NCBI GenBank assembly: GCA_012103505.1
Contig: WLWP01000001.1
Coordinates: 4,583,871 to 4,647,870 of the forward strand
Source of the DNA: Pseudomonadales bacterium
GTDB lineage: Bacteria > Pseudomonadota > Gammaproteobacteria > Pseudomonadales > Azotimanducaceae
Length of the DNA stretch: 64,000 nucleotides
Direction of reading: 5' to 3'
This document shows, piece after piece, positions 24,431 through 33,993 of this stretch (positions are counted from its first letter, which is position 1; each line of letters starts with the position of its first letter). Position numbers and translations under genes: made by a program. Under the pieces are notes generated by a model. The model worked only from the letters and a program-made list of their open reading frames with translations. It was not told the origin of the DNA and made no database searches.

Positions 24431-24932
24431 ACCAACAAATCGCTTCCGAGACAATTATCTCGTAGCTTGCAGCCTTGTTGTCGATGTATTCATCACGTGA
24501 TTTGGCGTTGTTGTCGACTCTGAACTTTTCGGCGGCCAACCATTCCGCGCGATGTGGATTTGCGAGCAGAAAATCACGGAACGCGAGGTGTCGACGTAGT
24601 TCAGGGGAGCCTGTCTCACAAGCATAAAGATGGTGTGGCCGTAGACGGGAGGCGGTGGAATCATCACGCGGACGAAAAGCTTCTCGTGTCGGAATACCTT
24701 GGTTTCCCATGTGCTCGTAACCTGCCTCTGCGAGGTGCGCAACAACCTGGTCCATTGAACCGCCTGAACACTCGATATCAACGTCGATGATGTCCTTTGC
24801 AATCATTCCCGGAACAGAAGTGCTTCCGACATGATGAATCTGCACTCCATGGGGTAAGTAGATTTCCAAGAATCGAGCGATTTCGTTGAAATCGTTTGAC
24901 CAGCACTTTTTGTATTCGCTGATGAAATTCAT
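24414..24932 (-). CDS. GrpB-family (UPF0157, nucleotidyltransferase-fold) protein
   Basis: 172 residues from ATG 24932, the start that matches the family; the frame extends to 25001. Signature elements: H-H-V-G-S-T-S-V-P-G-M-I-A-K-D-I-I-D-V-D-I near the N-terminus (nucleotidyltransferase-like G-S and D-x-D), R-P-H-H-L-Y-A-C-E and the late F-R-D-F-L-L-A-N-P. Function of the family is not settled. Confidence 0.88.
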   Translation of the reverse strand: MNFISEYKKCWSNDFNEIARFLEIYLPHGVQIHHVGSTSVPGMIAKDIIDVDIECSGGSMDQVVAHLAEAGYEHMGNQGIPTREAFRPRDDSTASRLRPHHLYACETGSPELRRHLAFRDFLLANPHRAEWLAAEKFRVDNNAKSRDEYIDNKAASYEIIVSEAICWLANLR

Positions 24933-25332
24933 TGTCGTTACAGTGCCACGCTTATAGCTCGATGCAAGCCTCCTGCAGACCGGCTCATAGCCGAAGCGCA
25001 AGTATATGACGTGCCGTCGGACGTCTGTTTTGTGACCATAGCAGTCTTAGAAGTGCCAACTTGCGAAGACTGTTGGGGCAATTATTGGTCACGCTTCTTC
25101 CTGGAGCGATCTGCTGTTTTTCGGTCATAACGTTCAGAAATAGACGATCGCCGATACGGAGGGTGTCAGGTTTCGAAACGTGCACGTAGTTACGATCGGC
25201 CTTCTTTATAGTGACTGGACCTGTCGTAGCCCGCTTTGACTGCGGATGGCCATCGGGGTAATCACAACGAAGATTAACCTGACGAGACTTCTCTACCTCG
25301 TACGCTTACTTGTTTGCTCGACGGCGAAACGC
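24933..25332. other. Gap with no supported gene
   Basis: A 66-codon minus-strand frame (25185-24985) is present but unrecognised and without a ribosome site. No repeat unit. It may hold decayed coding sequence. Confidence 0.4.
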
Positions 25333-25971
25333 TCACGTCTCTCTCACTAATAGGTTGTCACTAACGATTTGATGAATGGTTTCCCTTCCTTCGTTGAGGT
25401 GTGGAAACGGAGTCTCAGGTATATCCTTACCAAGAAAGTCGCAGAGCGGTTTCCAGCCATCTTGAACTTTGAACACCAATAGGCGGCTGCTCGGTACATC
25501 TCTTAGAACGCCATTGTTATGACGATGGAATGCGTCAATACAATTTTCCTTGCTGAAATCTCCATTTGTCAGCTTAAATCCTACCATGTCGGTAACATCT
25601 AAAAATGCGGCTAGTTTTGAGTTCCCCTCTGACTGTGGCCTAAATTCCTCCAACTCCGCAGCTAGCGAAACCAAGCTGTCGTACCAGTTTTCAGGATCGC
25701 GTGTGTTCAACAGCACTTTTGCATCGGGAAAGGCTTTCATCATTTCACGATAGTAGAGGCAACAGGGGGTATCCACACAGGCAAGGAAGTGTGAAAACAA
25801 ATCGGACCAATCTATATTCGATTTGCCCGAAAGATAAGCGCCCCAAGCACGAAGGTGTTTTTCAGAGCGTGCAACTTCGGCCATGTGGTAGCAAGGGTAG
25901 CCCAGGAGCTGTAACGCCGCTTGGGTGGACATCGTTCCTGTTCGCGAGAGTCCAGCTCCGATTACTTGCAT
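25333..25971 (-). CDS. Sulfotransferase-family protein (Sulfotransfer_4-like)
   Basis: 212 residues. P-loop-like PAPS site V-I-G-A-G-L-S-R-T-G-T-M-S-T at the N-terminus, then H-M-A-E-V, and the 3'-phosphate segment V-L-L-N-T-R-D-P-E-N-W-Y-D-S. The C-terminal P-L-C-D-F-L-G-K-D-I-P-E-T-P-F-P-H-L-N is highly typical of this family of unknown acceptor. Unrelated in detail to the Stf0-type gene at 15190. Confidence 0.88.
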   Translation of the reverse strand: MQVIGAGLSRTGTMSTQAALQLLGYPCYHMAEVARSEKHLRAWGAYLSGKSNIDWSDLFSHFLACVDTPCCLYYREMMKAFPDAKVLLNTRDPENWYDSLVSLAAELEEFRPQSEGNSKLAAFLDVTDMVGFKLTNGDFSKENCIDAFHRHNNGVLRDVPSSRLLVFKVQDGWKPLCDFLGKDIPETPFPHLNEGRETIHQIVSDNLLVRET

Positions 25972-26090
25972 TTCTTATCCCAAAATGTCGGCGACGATGA
26001 AGATACTAAACAGCGTTCCGTGCACCTGCTTCTGGTAGCGGACCTTCGGATGAAGATTCGAGAGACGTGTTTGAACCGTGGTTGGATAGT

Positions 26091-26654
26091 CTATTGGCTT
26101 CTTGCCGTTCTGCGATCAACGTCGGTTGGTGATGGAAACATAGGGACCATCGCGCTCCAAACGCCGTCGCCAAGGCGTCGATGATATAGCGCCCCTAATA
26201 CATGCACTACGATCAAGTTGACGCTCGCCCAGTAGAAGGCTTCATGCGCCCAGAGCATGCTTGCAAAGACAATCCCTTCTCTCGATCCGACAGCGAACAT
26301 GCCACCTATGGTCAATCCCGTAACCGCAAGCATCGCCAAGCTCAGGTACATTCCCAGATGAACGAATCGAGCTAGGATAGAAACAGTTTTAGCTGTGTCA
26401 CTGGGTAAAGCTGTAGGTCGAGTGGTTCGCATATAGATAAAACGAACTACTAGAATAAACAGGAAAAACGTGGCGAATACGATCTCTTCGACTAGGAACG
26501 CTCGGTCTTCTAGCTCCTCTACTTCATCGACCTGCTTGGCGAGACCATACGCGAAGACGAATATAAAGCCCCAGTGAAAGACTCGCGCAACGAGACTGTG
26601 TGGCGCTACCCCCGGGTGATCTTCAGACACTTCATCTCGCGATGCACTGCTCAT
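26091..26654 (-). CDS. Cytochrome b561-type membrane protein
   Basis: 187 residues from ATG 26654; TTG/GTG extension to 26681 is possible. Four helices with histidines placed for two b-type haems: P-H-S-L-V-A-R-V-F-H-W-G in helix 1, R-F-V-H-L-G-M-Y-L in helix 3, and W-A-H-E-A-F-Y-W plus V-H-V-L-G-A-L-Y-H in helix 4. Such proteins shuttle electrons between quinone and periplasmic partners. No partner gene adjacent. Confidence 0.82.
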   Translation of the reverse strand: MSSASRDEVSEDHPGVAPHSLVARVFHWGFIFVFAYGLAKQVDEVEELEDRAFLVEEIVFATFFLFILVVRFIYMRTTRPTALPSDTAKTVSILARFVHLGMYLSLAMLAVTGLTIGGMFAVGSREGIVFASMLWAHEAFYWASVNLIVVHVLGALYHRRLGDGVWSAMVPMFPSPTDVDRRTARSQ

Positions 26655-26730
26655 GCACTGTCCGTTTTTTTCACGTACCAACCTGCCGCCTCTGTGGTAC
26701 GCAACACTCTAGCATGCTCAGCTGTCGACG

Positions 26731-26784
26731 CATGGCCGTAAGCTGTGCATCACACCGCACTATGCGATTTCCGAATTGGGCCCA
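26731..26784 (+). repeat. Dispersed repeat, diverged type C
   Basis: ATGGCCGTAAGCTGTGCATC ... TATGCGATTTCCGAATTGGGCCC follows the type C order (TGGCCGTnAnC ... ATGCGATTTCCG ... GnCCC). Same orientation as all other units. Lies upstream of cytochrome b561. Confidence 0.6.
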
Positions 26785-26936
26785 AAAAAGACAGTCATAC
26801 CTTGCGCAGAAACCAGTTCGCTAGAAACTGAATGAACATATGTGTCCCACAATTGTGACCGATCTATGATCTCCGAGATGTCGTCATAAAAGTCGGGGAG
26901 TAGTAGACGATGCGACCATCGAAATGGGATTTGCGG

Positions 26937-27359
26937 CTATGCGGGAAATGTCTCCCTTTGGTTCACATTGCCTGGCGAACCCACCATGAGTTTGTGAGCA
27001 ATCAGCATGAGAACGAGTGCGATAACGGGCGGTATGGTCATGAACGCAAACTCTGGAAACGAGCCGTCGACAAGATAGCCCACTAGGCGTGCAAAAATGG
27101 TCGCCGACAAACTTATTACGCCGACAAGAATATAGGCGGAATTGGCTCTAATAGCGCCAAACAGGACAGTTGCCCAGACCGCAAATATTGCACCACCTAA
27201 TAAGGCACGGATGCTTGAGAGTTCCGGTACAGATTCCAAAGACCCGAGCAGCATGTGATCAAGAATGCTTGTTGGGCTAAGCATTAATACCAGTCCGTTT
27301 CCGATGAAGAACAAAGCGATAAGCGCAAATAGGCTGCGGCCTATATTTGTCTTTGTCAT
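26937..27359 (-). CDS. DUF4345-like membrane protein
   Basis: 140 residues, four hydrophobic helices (about 8-29, 49-68, 74-93 and 101-124). Helix 2 contains I-R-A-L-L-G-G-A-I-F-A-V-W, like the R-x-x-x-G-G signature of DUF4345-type proteins, and the N-terminal loop has L-S-P. Monocistronic. Role unknown. Confidence 0.6.
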   Translation of the reverse strand: MTKTNIGRSLFALIALFFIGNGLVLMLSPTSILDHMLLGSLESVPELSSIRALLGGAIFAVWATVLFGAIRANSAYILVGVISLSATIFARLVGYLVDGSFPEFAFMTIPPVIALVLMLIAHKLMVGSPGNVNQRETFPA

Positions 27360-27724
27360 AAGATTCCGATTGAAATTGAGTGATGTGATGGTTTATCGCG
27401 TCTTAATTACGTTCGCAACCTTAGACACAATACCTACTGACACACAGTTGTCAGTAACGAGCCCCATACTGTTAAGACACGTCATTGCCTTCCCATTTCT
27501 AGCACGATGAGTAGCTGGACAATTACGGATGTCCAGCTTACTAACACTATTGAATCGAGGTCGGATAGATTTCTCTGCTACAAATGTCCTAATTGATCAT
27601 TTAGCACAACGCGAACTAACTGATTATATTGAGAAAAAAACAAATTCATTCTGTTTTTACAATGTAGGAATCATCGTTAGTGACCGCCCCCTACTATATT
27701 TCGAAACATTAGTAGGAGATAAAA
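27360..27724. other. AT-richer intergenic stretch
   Basis: Contains only a 106-codon plus-strand frame that overlaps the next gene and shows no family features. No repeat unit recognised. TAGGAGAT at 27713-27720 is the ribosome site of the next gene. Confidence 0.45.
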
Positions 27725-28099
27725 GTGATCGTCGGATTAAGTTTCATCGCTTATATCGTAATCACGATCGCGATGACGATTTGGGTTGCGCGCACATTAA
27801 GTACGAACGGTTACGTTTTTTTAGTGGAAGCTTTCGGTGCGCGCGCTGATCTTGCCCAGAGCATTAACCACATGTTGGTAGTCGGCTTCTATTTGATCAA
27901 CATCGGATTCGTTTTGGTGGCGTTGCGTTACGGTGCTCGGCCTATCGATTTTCCTGGAGCGATGGAATATGTAAGCACCAAGGTGGGGTTGGTTATGTTG
28001 GTGCTGGGCGCGGTGCATTTCACGTTGATGTACGTCATCGCAAAATATGGCCGCCATTCTGCTAGGTATATAGCAAAGGATGGTGTCTTTGCCAGATAG
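27725..28099 (+). CDS. Membrane protein of unknown function, first of a pair
   Basis: 124 residues from GTG 27725, with TAGGAGAT about 5 nt upstream. Three hydrophobic helices (about 3-22, 45-66 and 84-104) with a conserved-looking loop G-A-R-A-D-L-A-Q-S-I-N-H. Overlaps the next gene by 20 bp, indicating translational coupling. Confidence 0.65.
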   Translation: MIVGLSFIAYIVITIAMTIWVARTLSTNGYVFLVEAFGARADLAQSINHMLVVGFYLINIGFVLVALRYGARPIDFPGAMEYVSTKVGLVMLVLGAVHFTLMYVIAKYGRHSARYIAKDGVFAR

Positions 28100-28547
28100 A
28101 GCTCAAAGAGCATTGCTTTTTACGATCACTGGATTGTGGATAGCTCTGGCTACCGTATCGCCGCTGTACATGGTCTTCGGACTACTTTTTGTTACTCCGT
28201 TTTTTCTCCTCTGTATGTTTTTTGTGATGATGGCAAAACGGCACAACCTGACTAACTTTTGGTGGTGTCAGGTCGTACCGGCATGCATGATTTGGCCGCT
28301 CGAGGGAAGTGAAGTGCTCTATGCGATAAGCAACTCAGATCGACCAAAAAACCTCCACATAGCGTTCCTGATGCTAATATTGGGGCACGTAGGAGGGTGT
28401 ATATATTGGTTCGCGGGCATCTATCGAAATACCCTTGAGTTTGACGATGCGCCACAAAAATTCCCAGTATCCAGTCTGCTCGCGCTGCCATTCCTGATTT
28501 GGCTTGTCGCCAACTTTTTTGTACACAAATGGCATTATCAAATCTGA
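28080..28547 (+). CDS. Membrane protein of unknown function, second of a pair
   Basis: 155 residues with helices at about 12-28, 30-50, 92-112 and 130-148; many aromatic residues (F-W-W-C-Q-V-V-P, Y-W-F-A-G-I-Y). Coupled to the upstream gene. No family recognised; both may form one membrane complex. Confidence 0.65.
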   Translation: MVSLPDRAQRALLFTITGLWIALATVSPLYMVFGLLFVTPFFLLCMFFVMMAKRHNLTNFWWCQVVPACMIWPLEGSEVLYAISNSDRPKNLHIAFLMLILGHVGGCIYWFAGIYRNTLEFDDAPQKFPVSSLLALPFLIWLVANFFVHKWHYQI

Positions 28548-29013
28548 AAGCAGGACACAAATTCGATCTGGCTCGTCGTTCGCGGGTAGCGGTATGACGG
28601 ATAGCGTGCAAGCAGGTGAATTCACGAAAGCACTTTTATTGGAAGACAAAGAAATGTCTGAGCGTCCAAAAGGGTATGGCATCACCGTCAATGGAAGGCG
28701 TGAAACATGTAGATATGGAACGCGTTGTTGTCGACTTCCATCAGTACCTAGGTACGCGGCTGGGGAATTTGAACCCTACGAACTTATTCGAGGATGACGC
28801 TGGACCGCTTTGGAAGAACGCCAAGTAAAAGTGATTGTAGGTCCGTTCCTGACCGAGTCAGAGTTTAGGACGGCTGCTTGTGCCCAGAGCGGCCGTTCCA
28901 AATCGCGGGCGTCAGTCTTAGACTTTCACCTTTCTCGTGAAAGGAGGCGGCGATGAGTTTTCCCCACGAGATATACTGTTGAGAATTCTTCAGTTTGCAT
29001 CCAACGGCAGCTT
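28548..29013. other. Gene-poor region with decayed coding sequence
   Basis: Two overlapping plus-strand frames (ATG 28594 and a second frame ending 28828) each contain protein-like pieces, M-T-D-S-V-Q-A-G-E-F-T-K-A-L-L and V-V-V-D-F-H-Q-Y-L-G-T-R, suggesting one frameshifted gene of unknown family. A tetraloop hairpin CCTTTC-TCGT-GAAAGG at 28929-28944 precedes GGAGG and a 9-codon frame. Confidence 0.4.
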
Positions 29014-29217
29014 CTATGACGGGTCAGTATGGCCCGTAACCAAAATAACTACCCCAAGCTTAGCCCCCGAGGCTTTAAGGTCTGGTGGATAGTAGACATC
29101 CATAGCAAGAGCTCCTTCAGCTCCCTTTGAATATTCCACTTTTCGGTTTACCTTTACGTCCGACATACCTGGAAGTTCGAGCACAACAGGAAGTTTAGTT
29201 ACGTTAGGTTTTGGCAA
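29014..29217 (-). pseudogene. N-terminal fragment of an alpha/beta hydrolase
   Basis: 67 codons from ATG 29217. The sequence G-A-L-A-M-D-V-Y-Y-P-P-D-L followed by G-V-V-I-L-V-T-G-H-T-D-P-S matches the first two strands and oxyanion region of dienelactone-hydrolase-like proteins, then stops before the nucleophile. A complete enzyme needs ~250 residues, so this is truncated. Confidence 0.6.
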
Positions 29218-29634
29218 TCCGGCATTCTTTTATCATCTAGTTTCAACAGCTCTCGCGCCTCGCTTTCTTCGAAATGTGGAAATGTGAGTTGAGTATGCTC
29301 GATATATTGAATACCACGGCATGCTTAGCAAGCGAACTAACGCTCTATAGTTGACTCTTACGAAGATCAGAGTAGCATCCCTAACATGAATACCAATGCA
29401 AATATTATGGCTAACGGACAGTTTCCGACGCACTCGAAACTGCCGCATTCGCTCTAAGTCTGCATCGGTAACTTCATCGGTGCAAAGCCGGTGAAGCGTA
29501 GGATCAACAAGTTGATCATAGATTCCCGTCCACTGGTAAGCCCACCGAAGTAAGTCAATCGAAGCAAGCGTTTTGAAAGTCGCATGTACTTGGATGACGC
29601 TAAATTGCGGAATTTGTCCATCGGAGAGAAGGAA
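29218..29634. other. Upstream region of the RND operon
   Basis: No supported gene. The last 50 bp contain an in-frame upstream ATG (29584) for the RND gene, and GGAGAGAAGG at 29621-29630 serves as its ribosome site. Confidence 0.5.
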
Positions 29635-32600
29635 ATGGCCCTGTTAGACGCAAGTTTGAGAAACCCTCATGCGGTGGTTGCGGCACTGACACTGGTTCTA
29701 GTGTTTGGCTTGATGAGCTTGCTTGAGTTTCCTATCCAGCTTCTGCCAGATATCGATCGACCGCAATTGTCTGTCTCGACACATTGGCGAACCGCATCTT
29801 CACGAGAGGTGGAATCTGAGGTCATTGAGCCCCAAGAGGATGTTCTTTCCGGTTTACCGGGACTGGTTAGTATGCGATCGAATGCCTTCAATGCAGACGG
29901 GTTTGTTAATTTGGAGTTTGAGTTTGGCACTGACATGCAAGAGACGTTGGTGGAAGTCATCAGCCGTCTTAATCGTGTGCAAGGATTTCCTGACGATGCA
30001 GAACCGCCTGTTGTTGAAATCGGATTCAACAATACTACCGGTACAGGCAAGGCACTAAGTTGGTTTTACATTCAAATTGCGCCAGGAAATGACGAGCCCA
30101 TCGAAAAGTACATCCCACTAGTTGAGGATGTTATTCGGCCAAAACTAGAGTCCGTGCCCGGTGTGGCTAGCGTCTATATGTCTGCAGGCGAGGTTGATGA
30201 GCTGCGCGTCCAGTTTGAGCCTTTTCTTGCTGCTGAACTGGGCATCACAATCGGACAAATTGCAGAACATGTTGGCGCTGCAACAGATGTTTCAGCTGGC
30301 TTTGCCAATGTTGGGCGTCGTGAATACACCTTACGTTTTGCTGGGCGGCAGACGCCTGCTGAATTGGGTAGCCTGATTCTTGATTGGCGCTTAGGTCGAC
30401 CAGTATTTTTGCGCGACGTTGCGGAGATATCAGTAAGTCGCAGTGATCGGCGCTCGTTTGTTTATCAAAACGGAAATTCTGGTATTGGACTGCGCGTGGA
30501 TCGTCAACCCGGAGCGAACGTTCTAGAGGCGTTGAATCGAGTTAAGGCCGTGTTTGCGGAGTTGGATGAGACGGTACTTGCGCGCAACGGCCTGCGTGTG
30601 GAGCAGTCGTTTGATCCGTCAGTGTATATTTATCGGGCCATAGGACTGGTAACTAACAATATTGTTTTAGGTGCGTTGCTGACCTTAGGTGTTTTGTGGT
30701 GGTTCTTGAGACGTTTGCGCGCCACGATAATTATCGCTCTCGCGATTCCCGTTTCTTTGATGGCAACATTTGTCGTACTGCAGCTTTCCGGCAGAAATCT
30801 GAATGTAATTTCTCTGGCAGGTATTGCTTTCGCTGTTGGCATGGTGGTCGATGCAGCAATCGTGGTGTTGGAAAATATTCTGCGCATGAAAACCACCAAT
30901 CCTCCCGTCGAAGCGGCGTCCCTTGGGACGCGACAGGTTTTGGGAGCACTCATAGCATCGACCGTGACCACCATAGCTATCTTTTTGCCCGTTATTTTTA
31001 TTGAAGATGTCGAAGGTCAAATGTTTACTGACCTAGCGTTGACCATATCCATTGCGGTAGGTGCTTCTTTATTGGTGGCAACCTTAGTGTTACCTGCGCT
31101 AGCGACAAGGTATCTAGGCAATATTGAATTGGTCGATCAACACGCCAACACCTGGCGGCGGATTGCCGATCGCGTTATTAAAATCACTGACGGCAACTTA
31201 AAGCGACGTTTCTTGGTTGGCGGTCTGATCATAATACCGCTGTCTCTTACGTGGCTTCTAATGCCTAGCCTTGACTATCTGCCGCCAGTTAAGCGCGATC
31301 TAATAGAGAGCTTCTTGAACTTTCCTCCCGGCAGGACAATAGAGTCCATTGACAACACTATTGCGAAGCCGCTGATCGAGCGCATGCAACCTTATTATGA
31401 GGGTGAGAAGTCGCCCAAGTTGAAGAACTACTACATATTCGTGAATGGACCATGGGGAGCTAATGTCGGAGCTCGTCCGGAAGACCCTGACGACATCGAG
31501 TTGGTAAACCAGCTCATTCGAAATGAAGTTGTGGTCGGCCTGCCGGATGTTTCTGTTTTCGTGCAGCAAGGTAACTTGTTTGGAGATTTTGAAGGCAGTC
31601 GCCAGGTACTCTTGCACATGCAAGCCAGAGATCGTAGCGCGCTCGCCGAAGCTGTGAGAACCATTCAAGACGCGATCACAAGTCAGCTACCCGATACCAA
31701 TATCAGGATTGAACCACCGCTTCAAATGTCTCAGCCAGAACTTCGGCTATCGCCTCGCCACCGGGCGCTTGCCGAGGCTGGGTGGACAAACCTGGGACTG
31801 TCTCGTGCTATTAGGGCGGTGGGCAGTGGTCTCTATATTGGAGAGTATTTTGATGGTGATGTTCGCATGGACATTATGGTCAGAGCCAAACCGTGGCAGA
31901 CCCCGGAGGAACTAGCCTCTTGGCCAATGGCTACACCATCTGGAGAAGTCTTCCACTTGGGACAGCTGGCTGAGATCGAGCGAAAGGTTGGGCCAAGCCA
32001 AGTTGCGAGGCTAGATGGACGCAGAACTATTGATATGTCAATCGCAGTACCAGACAAGGTCTCTCTTCAGCAATATATTCAAATCATTCGCGATATTGTT
32101 GAGCCGTTAGCCGACCGTGTAATGCCAATAGATGGCAGTGTTCGTTTTGGTGGCTCTGCCAGTCAGTTAGACAAAGCTATTTTGAGCATGGCGAAAAATT
32201 TTGGCCTCGCCTTGTTTATTTTGGGCGTGATCATGGCAGCGTTGTTTCGTTCGATTCGAGACAGCTTGCTGGTGCTGTTGGCGATTCCCCTGGCAACCGT
32301 TGGAAGCGTTGCCTTAATACGCTTAATCGATCTAGTTAGTTTCCAGCCAATGGACCTACTCACCATGATAGGTTTTGTCATTCTTTTAGGCTTAGTGGTG
32401 AACAATGCGATCTTGCTTGTGCACCAAACTAGGAGTGCAGAAAGACTGGGAGCGCCTCGACGCGAGGCCGTCCGGCAAGCAATTGAGGTACGTTGTCGAC
32501 CGATCTTGATGAGTACTTTGACGAGCATATTCGGCATGTTGCCCCTGCTCCTGATGCCAGGCGCGGGCAGTATAGTCTACCGAGGGCTGGCAGCTGCGAT

Positions 32601-32730
32601 CGTTGGGGGGATGGCCGTCAGTACGATATTTACGTTAATCCTGTTGCCTGCTTTGCTTCGGATGGGAAAGCCGAATGAGGAAGAGCAAAACAACATGACG
32701 CCCTCTGCCTATGCCGGAGGTACAACATGA
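29635..32730 (+). CDS. RND efflux transporter, inner-membrane permease
   Basis: 1031 residues from ATG 29635 (GGAG 9 nt upstream); ATG 29584 adds 17. Full-length RND layout: helix 1, large periplasmic porter domain, helices 2-7 (about 335-520), second periplasmic domain, helices 8-12 (about 835-1015). The proton-relay segment in helix 4 reads G-M-V-V-D406-A-A-I-V-V-L-E-N; AcrB has two Asp (407/408), here the second is Ala. A conserved Lys/Arg region is less clear. Overlaps the adaptor gene by 4 bp. No outer-membrane factor or repressor gene is adjacent. Confidence 0.92.
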   Translation: MALLDASLRNPHAVVAALTLVLVFGLMSLLEFPIQLLPDIDRPQLSVSTHWRTASSREVESEVIEPQEDVLSGLPGLVSMRSNAFNADGFVNLEFEFGTDMQETLVEVISRLNRVQGFPDDAEPPVVEIGFNNTTGTGKALSWFYIQIAPGNDEPIEKYIPLVEDVIRPKLESVPGVASVYMSAGEVDELRVQFEPFLAAELGITIGQIAEHVGAATDVSAGFANVGRREYTLRFAGRQTPAELGSLILDWRLGRPVFLRDVAEISVSRSDRRSFVYQNGNSGIGLRVDRQPGANVLEALNRVKAVFAELDETVLARNGLRVEQSFDPSVYIYRAIGLVTNNIVLGALLTLGVLWWFLRRLRATIIIALAIPVSLMATFVVLQLSGRNLNVISLAGIAFAVGMVVDAAIVVLENILRMKTTNPPVEAASLGTRQVLGALIASTVTTIAIFLPVIFIEDVEGQMFTDLALTISIAVGASLLVATLVLPALATRYLGNIELVDQHANTWRRIADRVIKITDGNLKRRFLVGGLIIIPLSLTWLLMPSLDYLPPVKRDLIESFLNFPPGRTIESIDNTIAKPLIERMQPYYEGEKSPKLKNYYIFVNGPWGANVGARPEDPDDIELVNQLIRNEVVVGLPDVSVFVQQGNLFGDFEGSRQVLLHMQARDRSALAEAVRTIQDAITSQLPDTNIRIEPPLQMSQPELRLSPRHRALAEAGWTNLGLSRAIRAVGSGLYIGEYFDGDVRMDIMVRAKPWQTPEELASWPMATPSGEVFHLGQLAEIERKVGPSQVARLDGRRTIDMSIAVPDKVSLQQYIQIIRDIVEPLADRVMPIDGSVRFGGSASQLDKAILSMAKNFGLALFILGVIMAALFRSIRDSLLVLLAIPLATVGSVALIRLIDLVSFQPMDLLTMIGFVILLGLVVNNAILLVHQTRSAERLGAPRREAVRQAIEVRCRPILMSTLTSIFGMLPLLLMPGAGSIVYRGLAAAIVGGMAVSTIFTLILLPALLRMGKPNEEEQNNMTPSAYAGGTT

Positions 32731-33761
32731 TGCGCAGCTATTTATCGGCCGTTTGCCTGGCTACAGCTCTACTTAGTCTAACTGTCAGCGCGGCAGAAAT
32801 TCCGCCTACACTAGTAGTGGTTGATGCGGTGACAGAACTCGATACAGCACCGCGAACTTGGGCCCCGGGTACGGTGCTTAGTCAAACGGATGCACAACTT
32901 GGCACAGAGGTGGCCGGTCTTATCACCTGGGTGTCTGAAGTAGGTGCGCATTTGAAGCAAGGCGATACCGTTGCCCGTATCAACGATGAGTTGTTGCGAA
33001 TGGCATATGAAGATAGTCAGTCACGCGTCCGTGGCCTAGAAAAAAGACTAGTGTACCTACGTAGTGAGGCGCAGCGCCTCGCTAGTTTGGCGTCTGTGAA
33101 TAGTGCCGCTCAAAGTCAGTTGGATCAAAGCGTTGCCAATCGCGAGTTCGCGATTGAAGAATTAGGCCAAGCGCGGGCTATGCAAGCGATGCATAAATAT
33201 CGTTTGGAGCGGGCGCATGTTTCAGCACCGTTTCCCGGGCAAGTCGTTGAGCGTCTCGTTGACCGCGGTGAGTATGTTGGCGTTGGACAACCAATCGCCC
33301 GTTTGGTCGATTTGTCAGTCGTAGAGGTTCGAAGTCAGGCACCCCTGCGCGTTGCGCCGTTTGTCGAAGAAGGCATGATCATACCGATTCGATATGAAGA
33401 CGTTATTCGTGAAGTCGCGGTGAGCGCGGTAATTCCTGTCGGAGATTTGAGCAGCCGGACTTTTGAAATTCGCTTGAAGCTGGATAACGAACAATGGGTG
33501 ATTGGAACTTCGGTCCAGATCGGACTGCCTACATCTTCATCTAAACGGATTTTGACGGTCGATCGCGACGCATTGGTCCTAAGGGAATCTGGTACTGCTG
33601 TGTTTGTGGTGGATGGCAATATTGTTAGGCGCGTTCTTGTACAAACAGGCATTGGTGCTGATGCGCGTATCGAGCTTGTAGCGTCGGAGCTGAAAATTGG
33701 TGACAACGTGGTCGTGGGTGGTGCTGAAATGCTTCGAGATGGGCAAGAGGTGGCTTGGTAG
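32727..33761 (+). CDS. RND periplasmic adaptor subunit (HlyD/MFP family)
   Basis: 344 residues. Signal peptide (about 1-22, A-A-E), lipoyl halves (T-E-V-A-G-L-I-T-W-V and A-P-F-P-G-Q-V-V-E-R-L-V-D-R-G) around a coiled-coil hairpin (about 88-150), then a beta-barrel domain and C-terminal domain. ATGA overlap with the permease gene gives coupled translation. Permease-first order is the reverse of the usual adaptor-first arrangement. Confidence 0.92.
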   Translation: MMRSYLSAVCLATALLSLTVSAAEIPPTLVVVDAVTELDTAPRTWAPGTVLSQTDAQLGTEVAGLITWVSEVGAHLKQGDTVARINDELLRMAYEDSQSRVRGLEKRLVYLRSEAQRLASLASVNSAAQSQLDQSVANREFAIEELGQARAMQAMHKYRLERAHVSAPFPGQVVERLVDRGEYVGVGQPIARLVDLSVVEVRSQAPLRVAPFVEEGMIIPIRYEDVIREVAVSAVIPVGDLSSRTFEIRLKLDNEQWVIGTSVQIGLPTSSSKRILTVDRDALVLRESGTAVFVVDGNIVRRVLVQTGIGADARIELVASELKIGDNVVVGGAEMLRDGQEVAW

Positions 33762-33861
33762 TCCAGGTTTGAGATTCGCATCAGCTTTGAATGACCTTGC
33801 TCTAGTGGATGATTTTGCCAACCTGACCTAGACAGCTTTAGCCCTAGCAGAGTCGGTTGAA

Positions 33862-33943
33862 TGAAAGCAGTTGCTTTCAAAATGTCAGTTGCTGGCCGTG
33901 AACCGTCCTTGAGTTTCATAGGGTAAAAGGGACCCTTTTACCC
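33862..33943. repeat. Two perfect palindromes and partial repeat end after the RND operon
   Basis: TGAAAGCA-GT-TGCTTTCA (33862-33879) and GGGTAAAAGGG-A-CCCTTTTACCC (33921-33943), an 11-1-11 inverted repeat. Between them is the left end of a type C unit (GCTGGCCGTGAACCG, 33891-33905). No T-run follows, so they are not classic terminators, but either could end or stabilise the RND transcript. Confidence 0.6.
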
Positions 33944-33993
33944 CATCCCGGCGATGGTACATTTGTCATTCAAAAATAGAGTGAGTAGTGAGT

